NCBI GenBank assembly: GCA_963736975.1
Contig: CAVTQY010000001.1
Location: forward strand, 3,348,001-3,412,000
Direction: 5' to 3'
DNA: 64,000 nt
DNA from: CAVTQY01 sp963736975
GTDB taxonomy: Bacteria > Pseudomonadota > Alphaproteobacteria > Acetobacterales > Acetobacteraceae
Shown: positions 9,246 to 18,329 of the stretch, one piece after another
How positions within the stretch are numbered: the stretch's first letter is position 1
How the letters are laid out: the number at the start of each line of letters is the position of its first letter
Notes under the pieces: generated by a model
Databases searched by the model: none
Seen by the model: only the letters and a program-made list of their open reading frames with translations
What the model was told of the DNA's origin: nothing
Translations under genes and position numbers: made by a program

Positions 9246-10631
9246 ATGCGGCGCATAATCCTGCTGCTGCTGTTCGCAGTATTGGCGAGTCCGGCCCGCG
9301 CGGCCCCGACAGGCGTTTCTTGCGCCTGCGCACGCGACTATGCCGGTGTATTGGCCCGCGTGCTGCCCTCGGTGGTCAACCTCTCAGTCGTCAAGGTCGA
9401 GGCAATGAACCCGAGCGGCGGGGAGGCGGCGGCTCGTCGGCTGCGCTTCTTCGGTTCCGGCTTCGTCGTCGATCCGTCAGGCATCATCGTGACCAACCGG
9501 CACGTGATCCAGGGGGCGATCGAGATCGTCGCGAGCTTCGCCGACAAGACCCAGGCGCGTGCGCATCTGGTCGCCGCCGGTCATCTGGTGGACCTGGCGG
9601 TGCTGAAAGTGACTGTCGGCCGCAAGCTGCCCGCGCTCGCTTTTGCCGATAGCGACAAGCTCCGCATCGGCGACCTGGTTTTGGCGATCGGCAATCCATA
9701 TGGCCTCGGCACCTCGGTGAGCCACGGCATTGTCAGCGGGCTCAACCGCAACCTCAATCAGACGCCGTTCGACGACGACATTCAGACCGACGCTGCCATC
9801 AATCCCGGCAATTCCGGCGGACCGATGGTGAACATGCAGGGTCAGGTGGTGGGCGTGGACACCGCGCTCTATACCCAGACCGGCGGCGGCGACATCGGGA
9901 TAGGCTATGCGATTCCGTCGAACGACGTCGCGTTCGTGGTGAAGCATCTCCTCGATCCGCATCTGCCGGCGCCCGGGTGGATCGGTATCACCGGCCAGGA
10001 TGTCACGCCGGATATCGCCAAGGCTTTCGCGCTGCCGCGGATCGCCGGTGTTATTATCAAGGCGGTGGATGCTGGCGGGCCGGCCCAGCAAGCGGGGCTC
10101 CGCCCGGGCGATGTCATACTGGCGACGGACGGCACCATGCCGGCCGACACGCGCGAGCTGATCCGGTCCATCGTGCAGATGACTCCGGGGCAAAGCATCG
10201 GACTCGGCCTGTGGCGCAATCGTGCGCCGCTGACGGCGAAAGTGAAGGTGGGTGGATGGCCCGACTTGAGTTCCTCGAGCGCGAACACCATGGCGGACCC
10301 CTCCATGGTGGCGGTCGCGCCGTCGCCTGACCTCGGGATGGGCCTGGCTGAGATCACCGATGCAGCGCGCGAACGCTACAAGCTGCCGCCTGACCAGACC
10401 GGCGCCCTCGTCGTGCTGGTGACGAATGGTACGGAAGCCGGCGAACGCGATATCCAACCGGGCGACGTGATCACTAACATCGACGGCGTGCCGGTCACTT
10501 CGCCAGCGGATGTCGAACGGCTGATCGGCAAGGCGATCGTCGAGGAGCGGCAGTATTTGGCTTTTCTTATTCTCACCAAGGGCGGTTTGCGTTGGGAAAC
10601 GTTCTATACTGGGACAGCAAAGCCTGGCTGA
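9246..10631 (+). CDS. HtrA/DegP-like periplasmic serine protease with two PDZ domains
   Basis: 461 residues from the ATG at 9246, preceded by GGGGGAGA; the in-frame ATG at 9207 would extend before the signal peptide. Signal peptide MRRIILLLLFAVLASPARAA. The chymotrypsin-like triad is visible: His in TNRHVIQG, Asp in HLVDLAVLKV and Ser in NPGNSGGPMV. Two PDZ domains follow (GLRPGDVILATDG and DIQPGDVITNIDGVPV). These proteins degrade or refold damaged envelope proteins. The gene is divergent from the DppA-like receptor with ~100 bases between them. A four-Cys cluster right after the signal (SCACARD) is unusual for DegP. Confidence 0.93.
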   Translation: MRRIILLLLFAVLASPARAAPTGVSCACARDYAGVLARVLPSVVNLSVVKVEAMNPSGGEAAARRLRFFGSGFVVDPSGIIVTNRHVIQGAIEIVASFADKTQARAHLVAAGHLVDLAVLKVTVGRKLPALAFADSDKLRIGDLVLAIGNPYGLGTSVSHGIVSGLNRNLNQTPFDDDIQTDAAINPGNSGGPMVNMQGQVVGVDTALYTQTGGGDIGIGYAIPSNDVAFVVKHLLDPHLPAPGWIGITGQDVTPDIAKAFALPRIAGVIIKAVDAGGPAQQAGLRPGDVILATDGTMPADTRELIRSIVQMTPGQSIGLGLWRNRAPLTAKVKVGGWPDLSSSSANTMADPSMVAVAPSPDLGMGLAEITDAARERYKLPPDQTGALVVLVTNGTEAGERDIQPGDVITNIDGVPVTSPADVERLIGKAIVEERQYLAFLILTKGGLRWETFYTGTAKPG

Positions 10632-10728
10632 CTGCGTCTTGGCAAGGGCCCGCTTGCGCGCACGGATAGAATCGGCATGATGACAAAGGGCATAACAGGC
10701 GGCCGGCAAAGGCCGCGAGGGGGGAACA

Positions 10729-11658
10729 ATGAACACATCCATCAATCGGCGCGTGTTCTTGCGGCAGGCAGCCGTTGCCGGCACGGCTTTGGGCGCGCTG
10801 CGCGCTTACCGCGCCGCTGCCGCACCGGAGTTCAAGACCGTCACGCCCGGCGTGCTGACCGTCGCCATAAACGGCGATATGCCGATGACCAGCATTAAGG
10901 ACGGCAAGCTGATCGGCACGGATGGCGAGATGATCGACGCCATCGGCCAAAAGCTCGGCCTGTCGGTGAAGCCATCGCTCATGGAATGGTCGGCGACGAT
11001 CGAAAGCATCCGCAGCGGGCGCGCCGATGTGATGCTGGGCAACATGGGGTGGACGCCGGTGCGCGCCAAGGTGATGTTGCTGACGGACGCGATTTACTAT
11101 GCCGGCACCTTCGCGACGATGAAGAAAGACAATCCACTGGACAAGCTGACGATCGGCGATATGAAAGGACACAGCATCGGCACGGTGACCGGTTTTACCA
11201 TCGTGCCCGAGATGAAGAAGGTGCCTGGCACGACCGACGTGAAGCTGTATGATACCAGCGACGCCTGCATTCGCGACGTGGTGGCCGGTCGGCTCGATTA
11301 TGCGGTGCTGGACGCGCCGACCGTCGATTACATGATCCTGCAGAACCCCGGCTGGGGCTTGAAACAAGTTCCGGTGGTGCATGATGCAGCGTTCCCGCAG
11401 CTCACCAGCAAGCAGGACACGGTGATGGGGATGAACCAGGACAACCCTGACCTGTTCGATGCGGTGAATGCCGGGGTGAAGTGGCTGTGGCGCACCAAGC
11501 TGAACGCCAAATTCCTGGCGCAATACGGCGTCGGCAATCCTGACTATCTGGTGCCGCCCGACCCCAACCCGCGCATCGGCGTTGACCGCGACGCGAACGA
11601 CGATCCGATCGGCGCCGGAGCGCATACGGCGAAGGATTACTCATCGCTGTTTGCGTGA
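10729..11658 (+). CDS. Amino-acid ABC transporter substrate-binding protein (family 3)
   Basis: 309 residues. The N-terminus is a twin-arginine-type leader (NRRVFLRQAAVAGTALGALRA). The SBP family 3 fold shows in GVLTVAINGDMPMTSIKDGKLIGTDGEMIDAIGQKLG, IRSGRADVMLGNMGWTPVR and SIGTVTGF. It is the first gene of a tight operon: its TGA overlaps the GTG of the ATPase gene. It is the periplasmic receptor of a polar amino-acid-type importer; the final FAD oxidoreductase gene hints that the ligand is an amine or N-substituted amino acid (inference). Confidence 0.92.
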   Translation: MNTSINRRVFLRQAAVAGTALGALRAYRAAAAPEFKTVTPGVLTVAINGDMPMTSIKDGKLIGTDGEMIDAIGQKLGLSVKPSLMEWSATIESIRSGRADVMLGNMGWTPVRAKVMLLTDAIYYAGTFATMKKDNPLDKLTIGDMKGHSIGTVTGFTIVPEMKKVPGTTDVKLYDTSDACIRDVVAGRLDYAVLDAPTVDYMILQNPGWGLKQVPVVHDAAFPQLTSKQDTVMGMNQDNPDLFDAVNAGVKWLWRTKLNAKFLAQYGVGNPDYLVPPDPNPRIGVDRDANDDPIGAGAHTAKDYSSLFA

Positions 11659-12470
11659 CGGCACAAATCGCCGGGGAGCTCAGGGCGCTTGTGCGAATCG
11701 TTGATCTGCACAAGCGATTCGGCACGCTGGAAGTGCTGAAAGGCATCGATCTCGACATCCAGCCCGGCGAGAAGGTTTCTATCATCGGCCCGTCGGGCTC
11801 CGGCAAAACCACGCTGCTGCGCTGTATCAACTGGCTTGAGCGTCCGAGCAGCGGTCACATACTGATCGACGGCCAGCCGATCGGCGAAAAGCCGGCCGGC
11901 GGACGCCGCGTGGAGATGCGCGACCGCGAGCTGGCGCGGATGCGCGCGCGCATAGGCATGGTGTTTCAGCGCTTCAACCTGTTTCCACATCTGAGCGCGT
12001 TGGACAATGTGGCCGTCGGGCCGATCAAGGTGCTCGGCATTCCTGGCGCCGAGGCGCGCCGCGAAGCGCTGGCCCTGCTGGAGAAAGTCGGCCTCGTGCA
12101 CAAGCGGGATGTTTATCCCGATATGCTGTCCGGGGGGCAGCAGCAGCGGGTGGCGATCGCCCGCGCTCTGGCGATGCGTCCCGCCCTGATGCTGTTCGAT
12201 GAACCGACCTCCTCGCTCGATCCGGAGTTGGTGGGTGAAGTGCTGGCGGTGATGCGCCAACTAGCGGCGGAAGGCATGACGATGATCATCGTCAGCCACG
12301 AGATGCAGTTTGCCGAAGACGTTTCGGACCGCGTGGTGTTCATGGATCACGGACAGATTTTGGAAGAAGGGCCGCCGCACGCGATCTTCCGCGCGCCGTC
12401 ACACCCGCGGACCCGCGAGTTCCTGCGTGCGGTGATCGGCCGGCAGGTGTTTCAGGCCGCGCAGGGATGA
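11655..12470 (+). CDS. Amino-acid ABC transporter ATP-binding protein (GlnQ/HisP-like)
   Basis: 271 residues from a GTG that overlaps the preceding stop (GTGA). Walker A GPSGSGKTT, the Q-loop MVFQRFNLFPHLSALDN typical of polar amino-acid importers, signature LSGGQQQRVAIARAL, Walker B ALMLFDEPTSSLD and H-loop IVSHEM are all intact. It energises import together with the two permeases that follow, each again joined by a four-base ATGA overlap. Confidence 0.96.
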   Translation: MTAQIAGELRALVRIVDLHKRFGTLEVLKGIDLDIQPGEKVSIIGPSGSGKTTLLRCINWLERPSSGHILIDGQPIGEKPAGGRRVEMRDRELARMRARIGMVFQRFNLFPHLSALDNVAVGPIKVLGIPGAEARREALALLEKVGLVHKRDVYPDMLSGGQQQRVAIARALAMRPALMLFDEPTSSLDPELVGEVLAVMRQLAAEGMTMIIVSHEMQFAEDVSDRVVFMDHGQILEEGPPHAIFRAPSHPRTREFLRAVIGRQVFQAAQG

Positions 12471-13147
12471 ATCACGCCGGCCCCTGGGCGCGCACCATCG
12501 CGCAATTCCCCTATCTGTTCGAAACGCTGCTGCTGGGCGTCGAAATGACGATCATCGTCACGCTCGGCGGGTTTGTCGTGGCGGTGATGCTGGGAATGCT
12601 GGGCGCGGTGCTGCGCACGGCCCGCTTCCGCCTGCTGCGCGCGCTCGGCACGCTGTATGTCGATGTGTTCCGCTCGGTGCCGGTGCTGACCCAGCTTTTC
12701 ATAATCTATTTCGGACTTGCCCAGCTCGGCGTAAAGCTGGCCCCGATACCGGCGGCGATCATCGGCTTCGGTATCAATGGCGGCGCGTATCTGACCGAAG
12801 TGTTCCGCGCGGGCATTGAGGCAGTGCATCGCGGCCAAACCGAAGCGGCGCTGTCGATCGGCATGACACGGATGCAGGCGCTGCGCATCATCATCCTGCC
12901 GCAGGCGATGCGGGTGATCCTTCTGCCTTTGGGCAATTTCGCCATCGGGCTGTTGAAGGACACTTCGGTTGCATCCTCGGTGGCCGCACCGGAACTGACA
13001 TTCCGCGCGCATATGCTGGTGGACCAGACCTATCTCAGCACACAGATCTACCTAATGGTGGCCGCGCTCTATTTAGCAATGAGCCTGCCGCTCGGGCATC
13101 TGGTGCACCGGCTGGAGAGTCGCACAGCGCGGGAGCGACCGGCATGA
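12467..13147 (+). CDS. Amino-acid ABC transporter permease, subunit 1 (HisM/HisQ family)
   Basis: 226 residues, ATGA overlap with the ATPase gene. Five predicted helices; the N-terminal helix segment FETLLLGVEMTIIVTLGGFV and the pore-lining region YVDVFRSVPVLTQLFIIYFG are characteristic. The cytoplasmic EAA coupling loop reads EAALSIGMTR...ILPQAMR. Forms the membrane channel with the next gene product. Confidence 0.95.
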   Translation: MNHAGPWARTIAQFPYLFETLLLGVEMTIIVTLGGFVVAVMLGMLGAVLRTARFRLLRALGTLYVDVFRSVPVLTQLFIIYFGLAQLGVKLAPIPAAIIGFGINGGAYLTEVFRAGIEAVHRGQTEAALSIGMTRMQALRIIILPQAMRVILLPLGNFAIGLLKDTSVASSVAAPELTFRAHMLVDQTYLSTQIYLMVAALYLAMSLPLGHLVHRLESRTARERPA

Positions 13148-13803
13148 GCTGGGCCGATCTGCGCGAGTGGATGCCGCAGCTTCTGGTGGCTGCGGGGGGC
13201 ACGCTGAAGATGACGGTGTTCGCTTACCTGATCGGCATCAGCGCAGGGTTGCTGCTGGCGCTGGCGCGCATCTCGCATCGGCCGACCGTCGCGCGCGCCG
13301 CCGGCACGTATATCGAGCTGGTGCGCGGCACGCCGGCACTAACGCAGTTGTTCCTGATTTATTTCGGCCTCGCGTCGGCCGGGCTCGTGCTGACCGCCTT
13401 CACCGCGGCGGTGGTCGGGCTTGGCCTGAACTACGCCGCATACATGGCCGAGGTGTACCGGGCAGGCATTGGCGCGATCCATCGCGGCCAGCGCGAGGCA
13501 GCGCTCGCCATCGGCATGACTAACGCGCGGGCGATGCGGAGCATCATCTTGCCGCAGGCGCTGCGCATCATCGTGCCGCCGATGGCGAATTATGCCGTGT
13601 CGCTGCTGAAAGACACCTCGGTGGCGTCGCTGATCTCCGCGCCCGAGTTGATGCTGCGTGCACGCGACCTCAGCAGCGAGTATTTCACCCCTATGCAACT
13701 CTATCTGCTGGTCGGCGGGATGTATCTGGTTATGGCATGGCCCCTGGCGAAAGGCGCACGTTATCTGGAACTGCGTCTTGGCCCGGGACGTGTCGCAAGT
13801 TGA
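13144..13803 (+). CDS. Amino-acid ABC transporter permease, subunit 2 (HisM/HisQ family)
   Basis: 219 residues, ATGA overlap with the first permease. Family features are TLKMTVFAYLIGISAGLLLA, YIELVRGTPALTQLFLIYFG and the EAA loop EAALAIGMTN...ILPQALR. Two distinct permeases with one ATPase and one receptor make a complete heterodimeric type I importer. Confidence 0.95.
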   Translation: MSWADLREWMPQLLVAAGGTLKMTVFAYLIGISAGLLLALARISHRPTVARAAGTYIELVRGTPALTQLFLIYFGLASAGLVLTAFTAAVVGLGLNYAAYMAEVYRAGIGAIHRGQREAALAIGMTNARAMRSIILPQALRIIVPPMANYAVSLLKDTSVASLISAPELMLRARDLSSEYFTPMQLYLLVGGMYLVMAWPLAKGARYLELRLGPGRVAS

Positions 13804-13813
13804 GGAGGAGAGG

Positions 13814-15046
13814 ATGATCGAGGCGGCGGAGTGCGTGGTGATAGGCTCAGGGGCGCTCGGCGCCAGTACAGCTTTTCACCTGGCGAAGGCAGGCCGCGGC
13901 GTGGCGCTGCTCGATCAGCACGCGCTGGGCTCACAAACCTCACCACGCGCTGCGGGTCTCACATCGCAGGCCCGGGGCACCGACCTGATGACCGCGCTGG
14001 CCAAGCGAGCCGTGCGCAAGATCGAGACGTTCGCGCAGGAGACCGGCGAGACGCTGGTGTTTTACCAGCCGGGGGCGCTGAAGATCGCGCGGCGGCCTGA
14101 GCATGTGGAGCAATTGGCTCGCGAGCGCGAGCGCGGCCGGCGGTTGCAGACGGGCCTGCAAGAGATTTCGCCGGACGAAGCACGGGCGATGAACCCGTTC
14201 CTGGAAACTGCCGGGATCCTGGCGGTGAATTACTGTCCGACCGATCTCTATCTGGAGCCGTCGCAGATCCCGACGCTGTATGCGCGCGCGGCGGAGCGGC
14301 TAGGCGTGACGATGCTGCCGCACACGCGGGTGACGGGTATCGCGTTGCGGGGCGACGCAGTGGCCGGCGTGGAGACCGAGCACGGCACGATACGCTGCGA
14401 GACTGTCGTGGATACGGCCGGCGCCTGGCTGCGCGCCGTCGCCGCGCTGAGCGGTGCGCGCGTGCCCGTGGTGCCGACGCGGCATCAGTTGATGATCACC
14501 GAGCCGATCGACGGCGTGCAACCGCTGCAGCCGATCACGCGCGTTATCGATGCGAATGTATATGTGCGGCCGGACGATGGCGGGCTGATGCTGGGCGGCT
14601 ATGAGGCGGATCCGGTGCAATACGACGCCGCCGCGTTGCCAACCGGGTTCGACATCGCCGAGTTGGAGCTGGATTTCGGCGTGCTGCGGCGCCTGGCCGA
14701 TAGCGTGCGCCAACAGTTGCCGGTGTTGCAACGCGTACCAGGCGAGATCGCGGTGCGAGTGCATCGCGGCGGCCTGCCGACTATGACGGCGGATGGCGAG
14801 CATACGGTGGGCGCGGTGCCGGGCGTGCGTGGGCTTTATGTGGCGGGCGGGTGCTGCGTCGGCGGTTTGTCTATCGCGCCGGCGATCGGCGAGGTGCTGG
14901 CGGCTTGGATTATCGATGGAGCGCTGCCGATGGATCTGTCACCGCTGGCGCCCGGCCGGGAAGGCGTCATGAGCGAGGAGGCGCTCCGCGCCGCATGCCG
15001 GCTGCACTACGCGCATCACTACTGGGAGGATGTGCCGCCCGAATAA
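13814..15046 (+). CDS. FAD-dependent amine/amino-acid oxidoreductase (DAO superfamily)
   Basis: 410 residues from the ATG at 13814, placed directly after a strong GAGGAGGAGAGG ribosome site 10 bases past the last permease. The N-terminal dinucleotide-binding motif is CVVIGSGALGASTAFHLAKAG with an acidic residue at the end of the second strand (ALLDQHAL). A C-terminal FAD motif is GLYVAGGCCVGGLSIAPAIGE. It resembles sarcosine/dimethylglycine or D-amino-acid dehydrogenases. As the last gene of the importer operon it probably oxidises the imported amino compound. A ~35-residue tail beyond the FAD motif (to HHYWEDVPPE) is unassigned. Confidence 0.88.
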   Translation: MIEAAECVVIGSGALGASTAFHLAKAGRGVALLDQHALGSQTSPRAAGLTSQARGTDLMTALAKRAVRKIETFAQETGETLVFYQPGALKIARRPEHVEQLARERERGRRLQTGLQEISPDEARAMNPFLETAGILAVNYCPTDLYLEPSQIPTLYARAAERLGVTMLPHTRVTGIALRGDAVAGVETEHGTIRCETVVDTAGAWLRAVAALSGARVPVVPTRHQLMITEPIDGVQPLQPITRVIDANVYVRPDDGGLMLGGYEADPVQYDAAALPTGFDIAELELDFGVLRRLADSVRQQLPVLQRVPGEIAVRVHRGGLPTMTADGEHTVGAVPGVRGLYVAGGCCVGGLSIAPAIGEVLAAWIIDGALPMDLSPLAPGREGVMSEEALRAACRLHYAHHYWEDVPPE

Positions 15047-15448
15047 AAGCCGATCGATCCAAATCAGACCAGTTAGTCGGTTGAGAGGCGTTTTTCTGAA
15101 CTGCCCCGGTTTAGCGGATAGGTGAGTGTCTGGGTTTATGATACCTGATGGGTTGGCATTTTGTCCTCCTGTTCCCAACCATTCTTTAGTTCGGCTCCTC
15201 TGGCAGAGCCGGTCTTTCGTTGCAACCCACACCAAGCTGCGATGGCGGCGCGCAGCGGCGGTCAAGGACGGCCGCTCCTTGCGGCCGCCCGAAGGGCTCG
15301 TCCTTGACGGCCGCGAACACGGCGGCAGGCTTGTCGGCGCCGGGAACGTGTTCGCATTCACGAGGTGATCGAGAGAACGAGCGGCGCGGCGGCACGCTGC
15401 AGTCTTTTAGGTGCGGCTGTTGCTCGTGTTCAGGAGGTTCCGGTCTGG
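15047..15448. other. Gene-free junction between the importer operon and the mobile island
   Basis: About 400 bases with no convincing gene. At 15097-15115 the sequence CTGAACTGCCCCGGTTTAG resembles the terminal repeat of IS3-family elements, possibly an orphan end. Around 15258-15318 lies an inverted repeat with arms GTCAAGGACG and CGTCCTTGAC enclosing a GC-rich loop. The stretch marks the left edge of the decayed mobile region. Confidence 0.4.
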
Positions 15449-15670
15449 ATGCTGGACACCGCTGCCTGCCGCCCGGCACAGCTGGCGACGGAGCCGGTTG
15501 CGACGGTATCTGCCCTTGCGGCATCAGGCGCCGCACCCGGATGGAGTATCCTGCCGGATCAGACGCGGCAGACGCTGACCAGCCTGCTCACCCGATTGCT
15601 GATTGCGCACGCCGGCGGCACGGGCCTGGAGCCGAACGAACTCCCGGAGGGCGACAGCGGTGAGCGCTGA
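15449..15670 (+). CDS. Small ORF preceding the recombinase remnant
   Basis: 73 residues if started at the ATG at 15449 (MLDTAACRPAQLATEPVA); the open frame continues upstream to 15365. Its end SDLPDQTRQTL-like (LPDQTRQTLTSLLTRLLIAHAG) is of the kind often encoded just before large serine recombinases in alphaproteobacterial mobile elements. It overlaps the recombinase GTG at 15660, the arrangement of a coupled two-gene element. Function unknown; since the partner is broken it may be non-functional. Confidence 0.45.
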   Translation: MLDTAACRPAQLATEPVATVSALAASGAAPGWSILPDQTRQTLTSLLTRLLIAHAGGTGLEPNELPEGDSGER

Positions 15671-16640
15671 CAAGATCGGCGCGCAACACCGGGCGCGCAA
15701 GGCAATGCTCTATGTGCGCCAGTCCTCGGCCCATCAGGTCCAGCACAACCGCGAGGCCAGATACTCCAGTACGCGATGCGCGACCGTCTGGCGCAGCTTG
15801 GTTGGTCGGAGATCGAGGTCATCGATGAAGACCTCGGCTGCTCGGCGGCGGGCGGGACCATACGCGCTGGTTTCGAGCGCATGGTCGCCGAAGTTTGCCT
15901 CGGCAGGGTGGTGCGGTGGCGGCCCGGGAGGTCTCGCGATTTGCCCGCAACAGCCGTGACTGGTAACAGCTTGTCGAGATGTGCCGCGTTGTTGATACAC
16001 TGCTGGTCGATCAGGAATCTGTCTATGCGCCCCGGCAGGGCAATGACCGGCTGCTTCTGGGGCTGAAGGGGAGTCTCAACGAATAGGAGCTTGACCTGCT
16101 GCGGCAGCGCTCGCTGTTTGCGCGCTATGAGAAGGGGCGGCGCGGTGAACTCGTGGTCGCGGCACCGGTCGGCTTCGCCAAGTCGGGCGCGCGGCTGGAG
16201 AAGGATCCCGACCGCCGGGTCCAAGCGGCGATCACGCTCGCCATCGACAAAGTCGCCGAACTTGGCAGTGTTCGGCAGGCGCTCTTTTGGTTTCTCGAGC
16301 ACAAGCTGGACCTCCCGACCAGGATCAACGGCGGGCCAGTAGAATGGCGTCCCCCGCGATATTCGACCCTCCACGAGTTTATCGCCAACCCTGCCTATGG
16401 AGGTGCATACGCGTACGGCAAGACGGGCGTCTCGGTGCATTATGACGGTGCGGGAGCCAGGGCGTGTGCCCGGCGAAAGCCACGCTCGGAATGGCTGGCG
16501 CTGCGGCCTGGCGCACACGAAGGTTACGTCGCCTGGGATCGCGCGGAGGCGATCCGGAAGATGGTGAGCGAGAACGTTCCAAGCGCCGGTACCGGCGGCG
16601 CGCCCAACCCGCGTGGCCGAGTTCGAGAAGCGAATTGCCG
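15660..16640 (+). pseudogene. Large serine recombinase (resolvase/invertase family), multiply frameshifted
   Basis: Starts with a GTG and reads RARKAMLYVRQSSAHQVQHN, the catalytic N-terminus of a serine recombinase (Ser in VRQSSA). The frame then changes near 15765 to continue MRDRLAQLGWSEIEVIDEDL, changes again near 15910, meets an in-frame stop at 16084-16086, and resumes as ELDLLRQRSLFARYEKGRRGELVVAAPVGF with the recombinase-domain block STLHEFIANPAYGGAYAYG. The piece stops without a proper C-terminus at the IS3 remnant. Such enzymes excise or integrate mobile DNA; this copy is dead. Confidence 0.85.
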
Positions 16641-17234
16641 ATCATGACGTCGCGGCACAGCCTCGGCCCTTGCGGCCAACGCGAAGGCCGTTGGCGGCCA
16701 GCTCGGTATGAACGCGCGGCGCTCCGTAGGTGCCGCGCGAGGCCCCGTGCGCGGCACGGATCTCCGCAATCAGCGTCGCATCAGCTTGTGCCCGCTGGGA
16801 CGGCCGGCGCTTCATCCACGCAACGTAGCCCACCGGAGGAGACACCCAGCAGGCGAGACATGGTGGCAATCGGATACTGCGCGGATGCCGCTTCGCACCA
16901 TTTCCCTCCGGGGGATCGCTTCGCGATGGTGATCGCTCGCGAGCTGGAACCTTCGGTGGGATCGCGTTCGTCTTCCGAGCGAACCAAGCGCTTTTGAGAG
17001 GATTTACCGCTCCAGCCGAAGGTGGCGGTTCTCACGTCGCAGACGGCTGAGCTTCTCGCGTTCCGCCGTGGTCAGCCTGCCATCGCCGCGGCCTCTGTCG
17101 CGCTTCGCGTGGGCAACACAGTTCCGGATCGACTGCGCCGTCGGCTCGAACTCGCGGGCCAGTTCCTCCGGCGAGCGGCCGGTCCGCACCAACTCAAGCA
17201 TCTGCGGACGAAATTCAGGTGCGTAATCTAACAT
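16641..17234 (-). pseudogene. IS3-family transposase remnant (OrfA plus N-terminal OrfB)
   Basis: On the minus strand from 17234 an OrfA reads APEFRPQMLELVRTGRSPEE and ends in the leucine-zipper-like RRENRHLRLER (to about 17004). After frame changes the OrfB start is visible (YPIATMSRLLGVS, then KRRPSQRAQADATLIAEI and GTYGAPRVHTELAANGLRVG). It stops near 16640, so the whole DDE catalytic domain is missing. Inserted against, and probably truncating, the recombinase remnant. Confidence 0.8.
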
Positions 17235-17345
17235 AAGTCGAGCGGATCAACTTCCCGCGCAGTGCATCGGCGGCTCATGCCCCCTCGGTAAGCAGCACCT
17301 CGAGCGTGAGTCGTACGTCTGCGAAAGCGGCAGCGGTGGTTGCCG

Positions 17346-17735
17346 TCAAAACTCAGTCAGTACCGTATGGAACAGATACACCATCAGCGCGATTCCCAAC
17401 ACCACCATGAGCACCGCCAGCGCCAGATCCACCCGCGCACCGTCGGTGCTCTGCTGCTGGCTATCGATCGCCCGACCAGTACGGACAAACCGCGCTGTCG
17501 CCATCACTACCATCGCCGTGCCGGCAAGGATCAGCGCGATACCCGCCACCCCGCCGAACCCGCCGCCCGGGACCGCAACTTCCTGCCGGCCGCCGGCCAG
17601 GGACTGTGCGGCAATTTTCAGGAACAGGTTGAATTTGGCCACCAGGAAGCCGAACGCCATCACGGCGATGGCGGTACGTATCCAAGCAAGGAACGTCCGC
17701 TCGTTCGCCGCATGATCGGAGAAATTGCGGATCAT
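17346..17735 (-). CDS. DUF202 (YidH-like) inner-membrane protein
   Basis: 129 residues. Begins with the family signature RNFSDHAANERTFLAWIRTAIAVMAFGFLVAKF and has three predicted helices (about 17-37, 57-77 and 101-121). DUF202 proteins are small inner-membrane proteins of unknown role, often near stress or efflux genes. It is intact and divergent from the small protein/STAND pair, with 144 bases between the start codons. Confidence 0.85.
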   Translation of the reverse strand: MIRNFSDHAANERTFLAWIRTAIAVMAFGFLVAKFNLFLKIAAQSLAGGRQEVAVPGGGFGGVAGIALILAGTAMVVMATARFVRTGRAIDSQQQSTDGARVDLALAVLMVVLGIALMVYLFHTVLTEF

Positions 17736-17879
17736 CGACGGCAGTTACGCAGTGGGTGCGACGTGATCCAGGCCAGCAATCCCGCTCCTGTCAGGCCCGT
17801 GGAAGGAATATACTGGACCATAGCGCTGCCAAGCCGTAACCCTAACGTCCAAATCCTCGACCATAATCGGGAGGCGACG

Positions 17880-18287
17880 ATGTCAGGCAATACCTTCCAG
17901 AACACCGCCGATTTCCGCGGCGCAGCCTTGTTCCAGGGATCGACGATCCACAATGCCGGTCAGATCGCCGGCACGCTTCAGATCGCCGGCACGCTTAAGA
18001 ATGCGGATGACCAATCCCGCAAGGAACTGCAAGCACTTCTCCAGCAATTGGCGGAGACACTGAAGACAGTGCCGGCCGATCGGGTCGAGGACGCCGAAGC
18101 CGTCGGTGCCTCGGCAGAGGACATCCTGAAAGAGAGTGCCAAAGACCAGCCGAACAAATCGCGCCTGCGCTCGCTGGCAAGCGCTTTCACCGCGACCGCG
18201 AAGTCGATTAGCGCCGCTGCGCCGGCTGTCTTGTCGATCGCCGACAAGATCGTCGGCATCATCACCAAAATTCACGGCCTTGGCTGA
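17880..18287 (+). CDS. Small helical protein with NLR-shared N-terminal motif (putative effector)
   Basis: 135 residues from the ATG at 17880 (preceded by CGGGAGGCGACG). Residues 1-40 are rich in Asn, Gly and Gln (GNTFQNTADFRGAALFQGS, then TIHNAGQIAGTLQIAGT). Residues ~45-100 are charged and helical; residues ~100-135 form an amphipathic or hydrophobic segment ending AAPAVLSIADKIVGIITKI. The N-terminal pattern DFRG-x4-Q-x-S-x-I-x-N-x-G-Q-x-A-G-T recurs at the N-terminus of the STAND ATPase 42 bases downstream. No enzyme motif is seen. A membrane-acting effector controlled by the ATPase is a reasonable inference, not a demonstrated role. Confidence 0.6.
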   Translation: MSGNTFQNTADFRGAALFQGSTIHNAGQIAGTLQIAGTLKNADDQSRKELQALLQQLAETLKTVPADRVEDAEAVGASAEDILKESAKDQPNKSRLRSLASAFTATAKSISAAAPAVLSIADKIVGIITKIHGLG

Positions 18288-18329
18288 AGCAGCCCGAGTT
18301 CCGGCATAAGGAACCGCGCGAGCAGGCAG

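Noticed and set aside
9477..11625. Two long minus-strand frames (435 and 350 codons)
   Set aside because: Antisense to HtrA-like protease and the amino-acid receptor; no domain recognisable.
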